64,000 nt of DNA from CAWGYQ01 sp963817395 (lineage in GTDB: Bacteria; Acidobacteriota; Vicinamibacteria; Vicinamibacterales; CAVPJW01), in assembly GCA_963817395.1 (NCBI GenBank), contig CAWFOC010000003.1:558001-622000 (forward strand), given 5' to 3'. Made by a program: the position numbers and the translations under genes. The notes below the pieces were generated by a model, which did not search any database, was not told where the DNA came from, and saw nothing but the letters and a program-made list of their open reading frames with translations. Below, one piece after another: positions 1 to 9,497 of this stretch. The first letter of the stretch is position 1. Each line of letters begins with the position of its first letter.

Positions 1-387
1 CAAGACTTCGCCGGCACGGTGACGGTGGTTGGGCGTGAGGTGGAGAGCGAATCGCGGACCGTGCCTGTTCGCATTGACGTGAGGAACAGCGGCAATCTCC
101 TTCGTCCCGGCATGTCCGCCACCGCGACACTCCCCGTGGGCGAGACCGGCGCACCCATCCTGACCGTCCCGGTGGCGTCCGTTCAGCGTGTACGCAACGA
201 ATGGTGTGTGTTCCTGCCCAAGGACGCGAACCACTTCGAGATTCGGCGCATCGGACGAGGCCGCGATCTCGGCGATGAGGTCGAGATCCTCTCCGGTCTT
301 CGGGCCGGCGAGAGCATCGTGGTCGATGGTGCGTTTCTCCTGAAGGCGCAGGCGGAGAAGGGCGCAGGCGATCACGATGCGCATTGA
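1..387 (+). CDS. Efflux RND periplasmic adaptor (CusB/HlyD-type), C-terminal part
   Basis: The frame is open from the first base, so only the last 128 residues are in the window. They match the beta-barrel and membrane-proximal end of heavy-metal membrane fusion proteins: an RxDVRN strand, the LRPGMSATATLPVG loop, then the SVQRV, GRDLGDEVEILSGLRAGE and FLLKAQ segments typical of CusB/CzcB relatives. Such adaptors bridge the inner-membrane RND pump and the outer-membrane channel. The end HDAH is slightly His-rich. The stop at 385-387 lies just upstream of the pump gene, so the two are translationally linked. The metal cannot be read from this fragment. Confidence 0.85.
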   Translation, partial: QDFAGTVTVVGREVESESRTVPVRIDVRNSGNLLRPGMSATATLPVGETGAPILTVPVASVQRVRNEWCVFLPKDANHFEIRRIGRGRDLGDEVEILSGLRAGESIVVDGAFLLKAQAEKGAGDHDAH

Positions 388-395
388 GACACGCC

Positions 396-3300
396 ATGAT
401 TAGCCGCATCATTCGCGAGTCGTTTCAGGCGCCGCTGCTCACCGCCCTGTTGGTCGCGGCGGGCACGACGATTGGTGCATTCTGGATCCAGGATCTCCGG
501 CGGGACGTCTTCCCCGACTTGTCGGCGCCTGTCTTCAATGTCATCACGCAGAACGCCGCGATGGGTGCCGAGGAGCTCGAGACCGCCATCGCGATACCGC
601 TCGAGGTGGCGCTCGCCGGGTTGCCCGACGTGCGGCGCGTGCGGTCGAACTCGCAGCTGGGGGTCACGCAGGTCACCATCGAGTTCGAGCCGAACGCCGA
701 CTACTACCGTTCGCGACAGTTCGTCGCCGAGCGGGTGGGCCAGGTGGCCGGAGAACTGCCACCCGGGACCGATCCGCCTCTGATCTCCAGCCTCACTGGC
801 CGTCTGAACGAGATCTTCGAGTTCACCCTCGAGGCTGACCCAGGCGCCGCGGACCTTATGACTCTTCGAGATCTCGCTGAATTCGAGGTGAACAACCGGC
901 TGCTGGCTGTGCCTGGCGTCGCCGCCGTGGAACGGCTGGGAGGCTACCTGCGGCAGTTCCAGGTGCAGCTCGACCCCGAACGGATGTCGGCACGGCGAGT
1001 CAGCCTGGACGATGTGATGCACGCCGTCGAGGAGTCGAATCTCAATGCCTCGGGTGGGATCGTCGCCCAGGGGTCGATCGAATGGACCGTCCGCGCCATC
1101 GGCCGTGCGCAAACCGTGGACGATCTGCGCCGCACGGTGGTGACGACCAAAGGTGACGTGCCGGTCCTTCTCGGCGATGTCGCCGACATTCGCGAAGCGG
1201 CAGCGGTCAGACGAGGCGTCGCGCATCGCCTGAAGGGCGAGGTCGTGAGTGCGCGCATCATCAAGCAGTTTGGTTCGGATACCGTCACGGTCGCGGCGGG
1301 CATCCGGGGAGCAGTCGAAGACATCCGGCGAACGTTGCCGAAAGGTGTCCAGCTGCGCATTGTCTACGACCAATCGCAGCTCGTGTCGTCGGCACTGGGC
1401 GGCGTCGGCCGCGCCGTGATGCTCGGCGGGGTCTTCGTCGTGCTCGTGATTCTGATGCTCCTCGGCAACGTCCGAGCCGCGCTCGTCGTGACGTTGACCA
1501 TTCCGCTCTCAATCGCACTGGCGGGGTTGCTTCTCCGGCCGCTCGGCGTGGGTCTGAACACGATGACGCTCGGCGGCCTGGCGATCGCCGTCGGCCTCCT
1601 AGTGGACGCCGCGATCATCATGGTGGAGAACATCCTGCACCGGCTGGTCGGCGCGACGTCTCGCCGGGAACGGAGGGAGCGTGCACTGAGCGCAGCCATC
1701 GAAGTCGCTCGCCCGATCGCCTTTGCCACGCTGATCGTCATCGTCGTCTTCCTGCCGTTGTTCGGCATGACCGGCATCGAAGGCCGCATGTATCAGCCCT
1801 TGGCAGCCGCCGTCATAGCGGCGATGGCCGCGGCGCTGATCCTGGCGGTCACGCTGGTGCCCATCGCGGCAGCCGTAGTTCTGACGCCGACGAAGGCCGG
1901 GGCGGACGAAGACGTCCTCCTCCTCCGGAAGATCAAGCAGTGGTATGCACCGGCATTGGATCGGTGCCTCCGCCATCCCGTCCTGGTGGGTCTGGTCACG
2001 CTACTCGTGGCGGTCCCGAGTGCTGCCCTGGGCTTGCGCATTGGGAGCGACTTCATGCCGCAGCTGGATGAAGGCGCGTTTCTCTTGCAGACCGTCCTGC
2101 CAGCGGAAGCCGCACTGGACGAAGTCGATCGGCTGAACCACCGCGTCGAGGACGTGTTGCGACAGGTACCCGAAGTCGAGGACGTCGTGCGCCGCACGGG
2201 TCGTGCGGAACGCACAGAGGATCCGATGCCGCACACGGTTTCGGATGTGCTGGTCGTGCTGAAGACCGATCGTTCTCGTGCGCTCGAAGAAATCGAACGC
2301 GACATGCGGGAGCAACTCGAAGGCATGCCCGGCGTCGCCGTGCTGTTCACGACGCCGTTGGGCATGCGGATCGACGAGGGCTTGGGTGGAACGCCGGCGG
2401 ATCTCTCGGTCCGAATCTTCGGGCCGGATCTCGACGAGCTGGCACGACTTGCGGAGCAGGCTGAAGCGTTGATTCGAGGCGTTGACGGCATTGTCGACTT
2501 ACGGGCGGAGCAACTCACGGGGCTGCCGCAGCTTCAGATCGCAGTCAATCGGGAAGCGACCGCGCGGGTGGGGTTGGCGCCGGGGGACGTCATTCGAGCC
2601 ATCAGAATCGGCCTGGTTGGTGAAGAACAGTCACAGATCTGGATTGGTCAGCGCCGCTTTGATCTCGTCGTTCGACTGCGCGACGATCGGCGAGACACGT
2701 TTGATGCGATCCGCACGTTGCTCATCGACGGCCATGACGGCCGAAAGATTCCACTCGGACAGCTCGCGGAGGTGACCCAAACGTTCGGTCCAGCGGCCAT
2801 CAGGCGGGAAGCTGGCACGCGTCGTATTGCGGTCGAAGCCTCGGTGACCGGGCGTGACCTCGGCAGCACGGCGTCGGAAGTTAGGCAGATTCTCACCGCG
2901 CAGCTCAAGCTGCCTTCCGGCTATTTCTTCGATCTTGGTGGGAGGGTCGAAAGTCAGGCGCGTGCATCTCGTGCCCTCATGCTGGCCAGCGGTACGGCAC
3001 TCTTCGGCGTGTTTGTTTTGCTGCTGGTGGCGCTGGGTTCTGCCGTTGAGGCGGCGATGATTCTTGGGACCGTTCCGATTGCGTTCGTCGGCGGCATCCT
3101 TGCGCTGCTGATTGCGGGCGAGACGTGGAACGTGTCGTCATTGGTGGGCCTGATTGGATTGTTCGGCATCGCCGTCCAGAACAGCCTGGTGCTCGTGACA
3201 CAGACGCACGGACTGCTGTCCGAGGGCCGGTCGCTTCCTGAAGCCGTACGTGAGGCGAGCATTGGCCGAGTACGCCCGAAGCTGATGACGGCTGGCACTG

Positions 3301-3494
3301 CGACGCTCGGCTTGCTTCCACTGCTCGTGCTCCAGCTCCACGGAACCGAGATTGAGCGTCCATTGGCTATCGTCATGATCGGCGGCCTCGTCACGTCGAC
3401 GCTCTTCACGCTACTGGTGCTTCCGACCTTTTACCTTCAGGTACACGGCTGGCTCGAGCGACGCTCGCACAACGCGGCCGAGGCCTCGGCGTGA
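396..3494 (+). CDS. Heavy-metal efflux RND transporter permease (CusA/CzcA family)
   Basis: About 1032 residues, full length for HME-RND pumps, which export metal cations in exchange for protons. The chosen ATG at 396 gives MISRIIRESF, the usual family beginning; a TTG 12 bases upstream is possible. The central hydrophobic block holds VGLLVDAAIIMVEN, the TM4 region with the proton-relay Asp and Glu. DFMPQLDEGAF in the second half is a family hallmark. The last third carries the second transmembrane bundle with NSLVLV. The reading frame is intact over 3.1 kb, unlike many genes further right. It starts 9 bases after the adaptor stop. Metal specificity (Zn/Co/Cd or Cu/Ag) is not settled by the visible motifs. 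Confidence 0.93.
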   Translation: MISRIIRESFQAPLLTALLVAAGTTIGAFWIQDLRRDVFPDLSAPVFNVITQNAAMGAEELETAIAIPLEVALAGLPDVRRVRSNSQLGVTQVTIEFEPNADYYRSRQFVAERVGQVAGELPPGTDPPLISSLTGRLNEIFEFTLEADPGAADLMTLRDLAEFEVNNRLLAVPGVAAVERLGGYLRQFQVQLDPERMSARRVSLDDVMHAVEESNLNASGGIVAQGSIEWTVRAIGRAQTVDDLRRTVVTTKGDVPVLLGDVADIREAAAVRRGVAHRLKGEVVSARIIKQFGSDTVTVAAGIRGAVEDIRRTLPKGVQLRIVYDQSQLVSSALGGVGRAVMLGGVFVVLVILMLLGNVRAALVVTLTIPLSIALAGLLLRPLGVGLNTMTLGGLAIAVGLLVDAAIIMVENILHRLVGATSRRERRERALSAAIEVARPIAFATLIVIVVFLPLFGMTGIEGRMYQPLAAAVIAAMAAALILAVTLVPIAAAVVLTPTKAGADEDVLLLRKIKQWYAPALDRCLRHPVLVGLVTLLVAVPSAALGLRIGSDFMPQLDEGAFLLQTVLPAEAALDEVDRLNHRVEDVLRQVPEVEDVVRRTGRAERTEDPMPHTVSDVLVVLKTDRSRALEEIERDMREQLEGMPGVAVLFTTPLGMRIDEGLGGTPADLSVRIFGPDLDELARLAEQAEALIRGVDGIVDLRAEQLTGLPQLQIAVNREATARVGLAPGDVIRAIRIGLVGEEQSQIWIGQRRFDLVVRLRDDRRDTFDAIRTLLIDGHDGRKIPLGQLAEVTQTFGPAAIRREAGTRRIAVEASVTGRDLGSTASEVRQILTAQLKLPSGYFFDLGGRVESQARASRALMLASGTALFGVFVLLLVALGSAVEAAMILGTVPIAFVGGILALLIAGETWNVSSLVGLIGLFGIAVQNSLVLVTQTHGLLSEGRSLPEAVREASIGRVRPKLMTAGTATLGLLPLLVLQLHGTEIERPLAIVMIGGLVTSTLFTLLVLPTFYLQVHGWLERRSHNAAEASA

Positions 3495-3501
3495 GCGGGC
3501 G

Positions 3502-3603
3502 ATGCGGCTGAGGACACCCGACTTTGTGACCGTGCTCGTGATCACCCTGGCGCTCGCCATTCTGGCGGTCCTCACATTCGAGCTTTGGATGCCACATCAC
3601 TGA
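3502..3603 (+). CDS. Small 33-residue single-span membrane peptide between RND pump and CDF gene
   Basis: ATG at 3502 opens a 33-codon frame ending at TGA 3601-3603. It begins MRLRTPDFVTVLV, has one hydrophobic stretch of about 20 residues (VTVLVITLALAILAVLTF) and ends in MPHH. It lies 7 bases after the pump stop, in the same direction, and its stop is 11 bases before the ATG of the CDF gene. A positive start, one membrane span and a terminal His pair would fit a small accessory subunit of the metal pump. This is inference; coding is supported only by placement and hydrophobic pattern. Confidence 0.5.
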   Translation: MRLRTPDFVTVLVITLALAILAVLTFELWMPHH

Positions 3604-3614
3604 AGCCAGACTTC

Positions 3615-4523
3615 ATGGCGCACGATCATCAGCACAACCACGGCTCGGAAGGAGCCAACGCCCGACGACTGACGATGACCCTGGCGCTCGTACTCGTGTA
3701 CATGGGCGTCGAAATCATCGGTGGTCTCCTTGCTGATTCGCTGGCACTGATCGCCGATGCGGGTCACATGTTCTCTGACGCCGGCGCGCTCGGCCTGACG
3801 CTTTTTGCTATGCGGTTCGCACGCCGTCCTGCGACGGCGCAGCGCACCTATGGCTCGTATCGTGCGGAGATCCTCGCGGCGCTGGTCAACGGCGCCACTC
3901 TCGTGGCGGTCGCCATGTACATCTTCGTCGAGGCATTCGAGCGCCTTCGAACGCCCCCGGAGGTGCAGGGTGGCCTCTTGCTCGCTGTCGCCAGCGGTGG
4001 ATTGCTGGTCAACGCTGCCAGCCTGTGGATTCTGCGCGCCGGGCATGACGCGAACCTGAACATGCGCGGCGCGTGGCTCCACGTGCTCACCGATGCGCTG
4101 GGAAGCCTTCAAGCGATCGTGGCCGGGGCGTTGATTTGGGTATACGGATGGTATTGGGTCGACCCGCTGGCCTCGGTCGCGATCGGCCTGCTCGTAATCT
4201 ATTCATCGTGGTCGCTCATTCGGCAGTCGGTCGCGGTCCTCATGGAGAGCGCGCCAGGGCATGTCAACGTCGATGACGTGCGCTCGGCGCTCCTCACGCT
4301 TCCGCACGTGTCCAATGTCCACGATCTTCACGTGTGGACCATCACGAGCGGGTTTGTCGCACTGTCCGCGCACATCACGTGCCCGGGGGAGCACAATTAC
4401 GACTCCCTGCTACGTGACGCCCAAAGCATGCTCGGGGAGCGGTTCGGCATCCGGCACACGACCATCCAAGTCGATCGCGATCCAACCTGCGAAGGCACGA
4501 ACCACCCGCACTTCGCTTCATGA
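3615..4523 (+). CDS. Cation diffusion facilitator (CzcD/ZitB-like Zn/Co/Cd exporter)
   Basis: About 302 residues. The ATG at 3615 gives a His-rich N-terminus (MAHDHQHNHG), usual for zinc-type CDF proteins; an upstream TTG at 3585 is less likely. Six membrane spans follow. Site A is seen as DAGHMFSDAGAL (HxxxD) and again as AWLHVLTDALGS (HxxxD), the HD-HD arrangement of Zn-type members. The C-terminal cytoplasmic domain carries DLHVWTITSG and SAHITC. CDF proteins exchange the metal cation for protons at the inner membrane. It continues the co-directional heavy-metal efflux locus. Confidence 0.93.
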   Translation: MAHDHQHNHGSEGANARRLTMTLALVLVYMGVEIIGGLLADSLALIADAGHMFSDAGALGLTLFAMRFARRPATAQRTYGSYRAEILAALVNGATLVAVAMYIFVEAFERLRTPPEVQGGLLLAVASGGLLVNAASLWILRAGHDANLNMRGAWLHVLTDALGSLQAIVAGALIWVYGWYWVDPLASVAIGLLVIYSSWSLIRQSVAVLMESAPGHVNVDDVRSALLTLPHVSNVHDLHVWTITSGFVALSAHITCPGEHNYDSLLRDAQSMLGERFGIRHTTIQVDRDPTCEGTNHPHFAS

Positions 4524-4532
4524 CCCGAGGCC

Positions 4533-4907
4533 GTGGCTACGGGCTCTCCCGCGAATCTTGACACTACGCGGAAGTGGATGTATCCGAACACGCGCTCGAG
4601 TCGGCACGATGTACTCGCCGAGATTCGCCGGCTGGTCGTTCGGATGGCGAACGAGAATCCTACCTGGGGCTACACGCGGATCCGAGGCGCGCTCAGGAAT
4701 GTCGGGCATCACGTGGGCCGCTCGCTGGGCGAGCGCCACTTTCGACGGACCCTCACGGAATTCGTCGATCACTACCATCGCGAGCGGAATCATCAAGGAC
4801 TTGAGAATCGGCTTATCAGCGGGGACGCGCCGAGGCGCGGCGCCGGCCGAGTTCGTCGGCGTCCGAGGCTCGGTGGCCTGCTGAATTACTACGAGCGCGC
4901 GGCGTGA
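4533..4907 (+). pseudogene. Integrase-type transposase remnant with the DDE core deleted
   Basis: 124 residues. Residues 25-60 (AEIRRLVVRMANENPTWGY) match the helix-turn-helix region just before the integrase core of IS3-like transposases. Residues 66-124 (EFVDHYHRERNHQGL, then RLGGLLNYYERAA) match the extreme C-terminus. The roughly 200 residues between, carrying the DDE catalytic triad, are missing although the frame stays open. The piece cannot be active. A related but not identical tail occurs at 7380-7531. Confidence 0.75.
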
Positions 4908-4937
4908 CGATCGGCGTCAGCGGGTGCATCGCTCGAC

Positions 4938-5462
4938 TCAACTCTGGGACATTACGGGCTTGCCATCGAACGCGGCCCGAGTGCACTGCCGCTTAGGAAT
5001 GGCCTCAAACCGGCGTGGCACGACCAGCTTTGTCGGCGTCAGCGTAATTTTCAGCGCATTGGTCGGCGCGACCTCGAACGCGGCTTCCCCCATCAAACCA
5101 TTCGCCAACGCCGCCTGTATCAGATTCTCGGCGGCGCATCCGAGCGAGACGAACAGGTGGTGATCGTCTGGATCGACGGCCGGGCATCTACGCGAGAGAT
5201 CAGGAACAATGGAAATGACCCGCTCCTGTAACGCAAGCTTCCAGCATTGGGTGTTGTGGCTCGACGGCGCAAGCGTCGCGTAGCGCACGAGCTCACGGTG
5301 TAGTAACGAGTTGTCCGAGACGGCGCGCTCAGCACTGCGCCATGTCCTTTGTACGGCCTCGTCGTAGCTCAGGTCGCCGCTACCGGAGGTACACCCTTGC
5401 AGGGCCAACGGCCCCGCAGCAACTGCTCCGACGGCACGTATGAATCGCCTTCTTGTGACCAC
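4938..5462 (-). pseudogene. Tat-exported nitroreductase-family lipoprotein, C-terminally truncated
   Basis: 174 residues. It starts MVTRRRFIRAVGAV, a twin-arginine motif, with LQGC as a possible lipobox. The body holds LAPSSHNTQCWKL, the FMN-binding start of Acg/nitroreductase-like proteins, followed by SLGCAAENLIQAA. Relatives are about twice as long. Here the frame ends shortly after RRFEAIPKRQCTR, and unrelated sequence next to the transposase remnant follows. The FMN site is incomplete, so this is most likely a broken gene. Confidence 0.65.
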
Positions 5463-5531
5463 TGCGAGGCTTCAGGTCGGAAACCCAACTACGCCAGTCG
5501 AGCGGATGCTCAGTGCTGTGACATGGAGCTT

Positions 5532-6642
5532 CTACGGCCTCACCGGATTTGTGAGAATCACCTTCAGCGCGCGTTCCTTCGCGGCGTTCCCGAACGTGTC
5601 GTAGGCCTTCATGATGTCGCCGAGCGCGAACCGGTGCGTGACCAGCTTCGCCGGCTGCAGCTTCCCGGACTGCACGAGCTTGAGCAGCATCGGTATCGCC
5701 GCCGTGTCCACGAGCCTCGTCGTGATCGCGATGTTGCGATCCCACAGTTTCTCGAGATGCAGCTGCACCGGCTTCCCGTGAACGCCGATGTTCGCAAGGC
5801 GGCCGCCCGGCGCGAGAATGGACTGACAGATGTCGAACGTCGCGGGAATGCCGACCGCCTCGATCGCGACATCCACGCCGGCCCCGTTCGGTGAGCGCCA
5901 TGACGTGATCGACTGCGGTGCCATCCGAGCTGTTGATCAGCGACGTCGCCCCGAACTGTTCGGCGACCCGCAGCCGATTGGCGTCGAGGTCGATCATCAG
6001 AATCGCCGCGGGCGAATAGAACTGCGCGGTCAGCAGCGCGGCCAGCCCGATCGGACCGGCGCCGACGATGGCCACCGTGTCGCCCGGCTGGACCTTGCCG
6101 TTCAGCACGCCGCACTCGAAGGCGGTCGGGAGAATGTCGCTGAGCATCACGAGCGCTTCTTCATCCGCGTCCGCAGGCAGGTGGTACAGGCTCGTGTCGG
6201 CATGCGGGGTGCGCACGTACTCCGCCTGGGTGCCGTCGATCGTGTTGCCGAGAATCCATCCGCCCGTTCGGCAGTGCGAATACATGCCCTTGCGACACAA
6301 GTCACAGATCCCGCACGCGCTGATGCACGAGATGAGCACGCGGTCGCCCTTGTGAAACGTCGACACGAGCGGACCGACGGCCTCGACGACGCCGATGCCT
6401 TCGTGCCCGAGAATTCGGCCGGCCGTGACCGTCGGGACGTCGCCCTTCAGGATGTGCAGGTCCGTGCCGCAGATCGTCGACGTCGTGATCCGGACCACGG
6501 CATCACCGGGGTCTCGAACGACCGGCTTGGGCATCGCCTGCCACGCCCGCTGGCCGGGGCCACCGTAGACCAGCGCCTTCATCATGTCGTTGATCTCGAC
6601 ACCAGTGGCCACGGGGTCGGCGATCACTTCAGTAGTCCGCAT
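5532..6642 (-). CDS. Zinc-dependent alcohol dehydrogenase (MDR family), one frameshift
   Basis: Reads as one protein of about 370 residues if a frameshift near 5890 is corrected. The first part starts MRTTEVIADP (a second start at MKALVYGG is possible) and has the catalytic-zinc motif CGTDLHILKGD, GHEG, the structural-zinc cluster CGICDLCRKGMYSHC and the NAD loop AIVGAGPIGLA. The second part, in another frame, continues NGAGVDVAIEAVGIP through to ILTNPVRP. The break lies at the bases coding NGAG. Family role: NAD-dependent oxidation of an alcohol or S-hydroxymethyl adduct in the cytoplasm. Substrate unknown. Confidence 0.8.
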
Positions 6643-6982
6643 GCACGATTCTCCAGTCCTCGCTTCTGCACGCGATTTCGCGCGCGAGCGGCCCTTCGAC
6701 GACAAACCACGACGATAGCGCGCAGCTGATCGCCAGGCTGTTCCAAACGACACAGTCGCCGATGTCGCGCAACGCAGCTTCACCGAACGTTCCGTGCCAG
6801 AAAAAACCTGCGCGTTCTCGCGGCAATTAAGACAAGCTGGGCTTGAGTGCCCATCTGACTTTCAATGACCCCCACAATCGCTGGAAGGTTCAGTGCCCAG
6901 ACGGCGAGCGGCCGGGCCCGCCCGTATGAGGACCACCCAGGAGCATCACCCTGCCAGCGGCTTCGAGAAGGGGGCGACGTCA
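6643..6982. other. Intergenic, about 340 bases, no recognisable gene
   Basis: Lies between the divergently oriented dehydrogenase and the ATPase fragment. The short open frames on both strands show no family resemblance. A purine-rich stretch just upstream of the dehydrogenase ATG can serve as its ribosome binding site. Nothing else could be supported. Confidence 0.4.
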
Positions 6983-7531
6983 ATGCTCGGTCAAGAGCCG
7001 ACGCGCGGCCGGTCCTGGAACTCGCCGTCCGGTCTCTGGCTCCGGAAGACCACGGTCATCGCGGCGTTGTCCATCGCAGCGATCCTTTTGCACCTGGTGC
7101 TTCGCTTCGCCGTCCACACCACTGCGGGCACCTACCAGATTCCCTTGCTGGCCACCCTCGCTCTCGGCGGTCTGCCCCTTCTCTATGATCTCCTGCGAAA
7201 GCTCCTAAAGCGCGAATTCGGGTCCGATTTGCTGGGCGGTGTTTCCATTGTGACGTCCATGCTGTTGGGCGAATACCTGGCTGGCTCGATCATCGTCTTG
7301 ATGCTTGCCGGAGGTGAAGCGTTGGAGAGTTACGCGTTGCGCAGCGCCTCTTCGGTGCTGGCCGCGTTGGCCAACGCGGAGTACGTCGAGCATGACCACC
7401 GAGAGCGGAATCATCAAGGTCTGGCCAACGAGTTGATCGAGAATGTATCCACAGGGGCAGGAAATCTCGGTCGCATTCGCCGACGCCAGCGGCTCGGCGG
7501 GCTGCTCAACTATTACTGTTGCGCGGCGTAA
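6983..7531 (+). pseudogene. Heavy-metal P1B-type ATPase N-terminal fragment fused to a transposase tail
   Basis: The first about 130 residues from ATG 6983 have the membrane helices of a P1B ATPase. They include the family segment GGVSIVTSMLLGEYLAGS and the LMLAGGEALESYALRSAS start of the actuator region. At about 7378 the frame passes without interruption into a transposase C-terminus (DHRERNHQGL, then RLGGLLNYY) related to the remnant at 4533-4907. The CPx metal site, the DKTGT phosphorylation loop and the ATP domain are gone. The chimera has the look of an insertion followed by deletion. The ATPase can no longer pump. Confidence 0.75.
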
Positions 7532-7812
7532 TGGGGCGCGCAGATCGTTGCAATGGCTCCGCCCGCGAATGAGACATTACGAGCTCAGGGCATGGAGATC
7601 AGGACGCCTTCGCCGAACGAGTCCGCGTGGCGATTGTGGAATGGGCGGACGAAATCCGCGAGGAAATGAGAACCGACGAGACCTTTTTCAACGGCTCTTC
7701 AGACGGAATGGCTCAGGTCTGTCACCTCAGCCATCGTCACGATCAAAAATGCGACGCTTGAAGGCGAGTCCAGGCGTCGCCCGCATCAACGTCGGAAGAC
7801 GAGGATTTCAAG

Positions 7813-8241
7813 ATGAGCGACGAATCATCAGAGAAGCCTACTGACACGATCGGCGTGCGGATTTTACCCTTCCGGAGCTATTTTCGCACTGCCGCGGCGG
7901 ATACCGCTATCGGACTCGAGAGCATGGTTCCTGAACTGCTCGCGGCACTCGAACGCGCGCTCGGGGCCCTTGAGGATTATGAGTGCATCGTCCGCGGCTA
8001 TTCTGTACATTGTCCGACCGTCCGAATGAACATCACGGAGCCAGACGGCACGGTGCATTCGCTCGATGCTTACAATCGTGCCATGCGTCAAGGAGTCGCG
8101 AGGGCGCGACTGTTCGTGACGTTCGCTGAGCGTGGACTCGAGCTCATCACGACGAAGCCTGCCGATGCGCAAACACGTCTCCAACGGTATCAGAGGGAGT
8201 ACGACCAGGATGTGAAGGCGATTGACGAGCGCCAGGAGTGA
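7813..8241 (+). CDS. Hypothetical protein, 142 residues
   Basis: ATG at 7813 preceded by a GAGGA stretch. No signal peptide or membrane span. The sequence is soluble and mixed, with a heptad-like stretch near the middle (VPELLAALERALGALEDYE) and a charged end (QRYQREYDQDVKAIDERQE). No family was recognised. Codon use looks like that of the genuine neighbours. Coding is plausible but rests on length, start context and composition. Confidence 0.5.
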   Translation: MSDESSEKPTDTIGVRILPFRSYFRTAAADTAIGLESMVPELLAALERALGALEDYECIVRGYSVHCPTVRMNITEPDGTVHSLDAYNRAMRQGVARARLFVTFAERGLELITTKPADAQTRLQRYQREYDQDVKAIDERQE

Positions 8242-8479
8242 TGCCCACAGCTTCGGCGTCGGTATCATTCACGCGCAGGAGCCCTGCAGTGAACACAGCA
8301 TGAATACGGAAAGAGGGATCGTGGGGTCTACCACCGGCGACAGTACCCGGACGACACGGCATGCCTGGTGCGGCGGCTGGTCCGCTGTTGCGCGCTTACG
8401 AGCCGAGGCGGAAGGAATGGCGCCATTAGTCCCGAGTTCCCTCAACGTCGGTGACTTGGCACCGACAAAGGAGTCGAAG

Positions 8480-9016
8480 ATGAACGTGATGCACCTCAAG
8501 AACAACATCGCTGGACGAGTTCTTTTATCCCTTGGCATCAGCGTGGTACTACTCTACGGGTGCAGCACTGCCGTTGAACAGCCGCAAGGAAATCAGCCAC
8601 CCAGCCGGCTGCAGCCAGCAGTATCGCCCGGTGTGAGCATCAATGCCCTGATGGTGGCCTGGATCGACCATTCAGGCCACGCGCTCTGGGATGTTGAGCA
8701 GGAAGGCCGAGCTCCCAAGACCGACGCGGATTGGCGAGAAGTTGAGCGGCACGCGACACAGTTGGTGGCTTCGGGAACGTTGATCGCGCTCGGTGGAACT
8801 GGACCAGCGGACCCCGGATGGGCCCAGTCGCCAGACTGGCAAAGATATTCGCAAGAGCTGACGAATGCAGGGGCCGCGGCTCTCAACGCGACGCGCACCC
8901 GAAACTTTGAAGCGCTCGTGACCGCCAATGGCCAGCTTGTGGAGGTCTGTGAAAACTGTCATAAGGAGTTCAAGCCTGAGGTTCCGACCGAAGGAAAAAC
9001 GCATCAACCTGACTGA
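8480..9016 (+). CDS. Lipoprotein c-type cytochrome, single C-terminal heme motif
   Basis: 178 residues from ATG 8480, which has a strong AAAGGAG site; longer upstream frames are unlikely. The N-terminus is a signal peptide ending in LLYGCS, a lipobox, so the protein is probably lipid-anchored in the periplasm. Near the C-terminus is one heme-binding CENCHKEF (CxxCH). A helical body with one C-terminal CxxCH resembles the cytochrome c-prime / c556 fold, in which heme is bound close to the end of a four-helix bundle. The redox partner is unknown. Confidence 0.8.
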   Translation: MNVMHLKNNIAGRVLLSLGISVVLLYGCSTAVEQPQGNQPPSRLQPAVSPGVSINALMVAWIDHSGHALWDVEQEGRAPKTDADWREVERHATQLVASGTLIALGGTGPADPGWAQSPDWQRYSQELTNAGAAALNATRTRNFEALVTANGQLVEVCENCHKEFKPEVPTEGKTHQPD

Positions 9017-9497
9017 CGACGGACGGACTTGCGGCCTGGTCGATTTGTTGTGACACGACGGGTGGAAGCGCGCAACCTCGAAATGCCTCTGGAAGCAGTG
9101 CTGGATCTCGAGTGATTGATGACGCTTGTCGAAACGGATCCGAAGGCCATGAGGTCCAGCGCGATTCGGCCCTGGCCAAGAACTCGTGAGGGCCGCGGCG
9201 GTCCTGACCGCGACGGGATTGAGCGCTCCCGATGGCGCCGGGCGTCCTGCTTCGAGGTAAGCCCACATTCCGGGAGGGTGAAGTGGATCGGGTGAGCGCT
9301 CGCTCAGAACCGTCCGACAAAATCCACGGGACGGACAGGGAGGGCCTTCAACTGAATCATGGTCGTTCTCCGGTGAGCTGCGGCGACACCTGCGTTGACA
9401 GGCAGTCTGCCACACCGATGCACGCAAAGGTCGACACCGATCCCAGACTTGCCATGTTCTGTCAGCCAAGGGTCGTATACTAGGGCAGTTAAGACCG
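9017..9497. other. Intergenic, about 480 bases, no recognisable gene
   Basis: Neither strand gives an open frame with family resemblance. An extended -10-like TATACT lies at about 9475, shortly before the next gene, but without a well-placed -35 element. Nothing else could be supported. Confidence 0.4.

Noticed and set aside
372..1373. Long minus-strand open frame of 333 codons opposite the RND pump gene
   Set aside because: Shadow of the pump gene in GC-rich DNA; no family resemblance, composition dominated by Arg, Asp and Gly.
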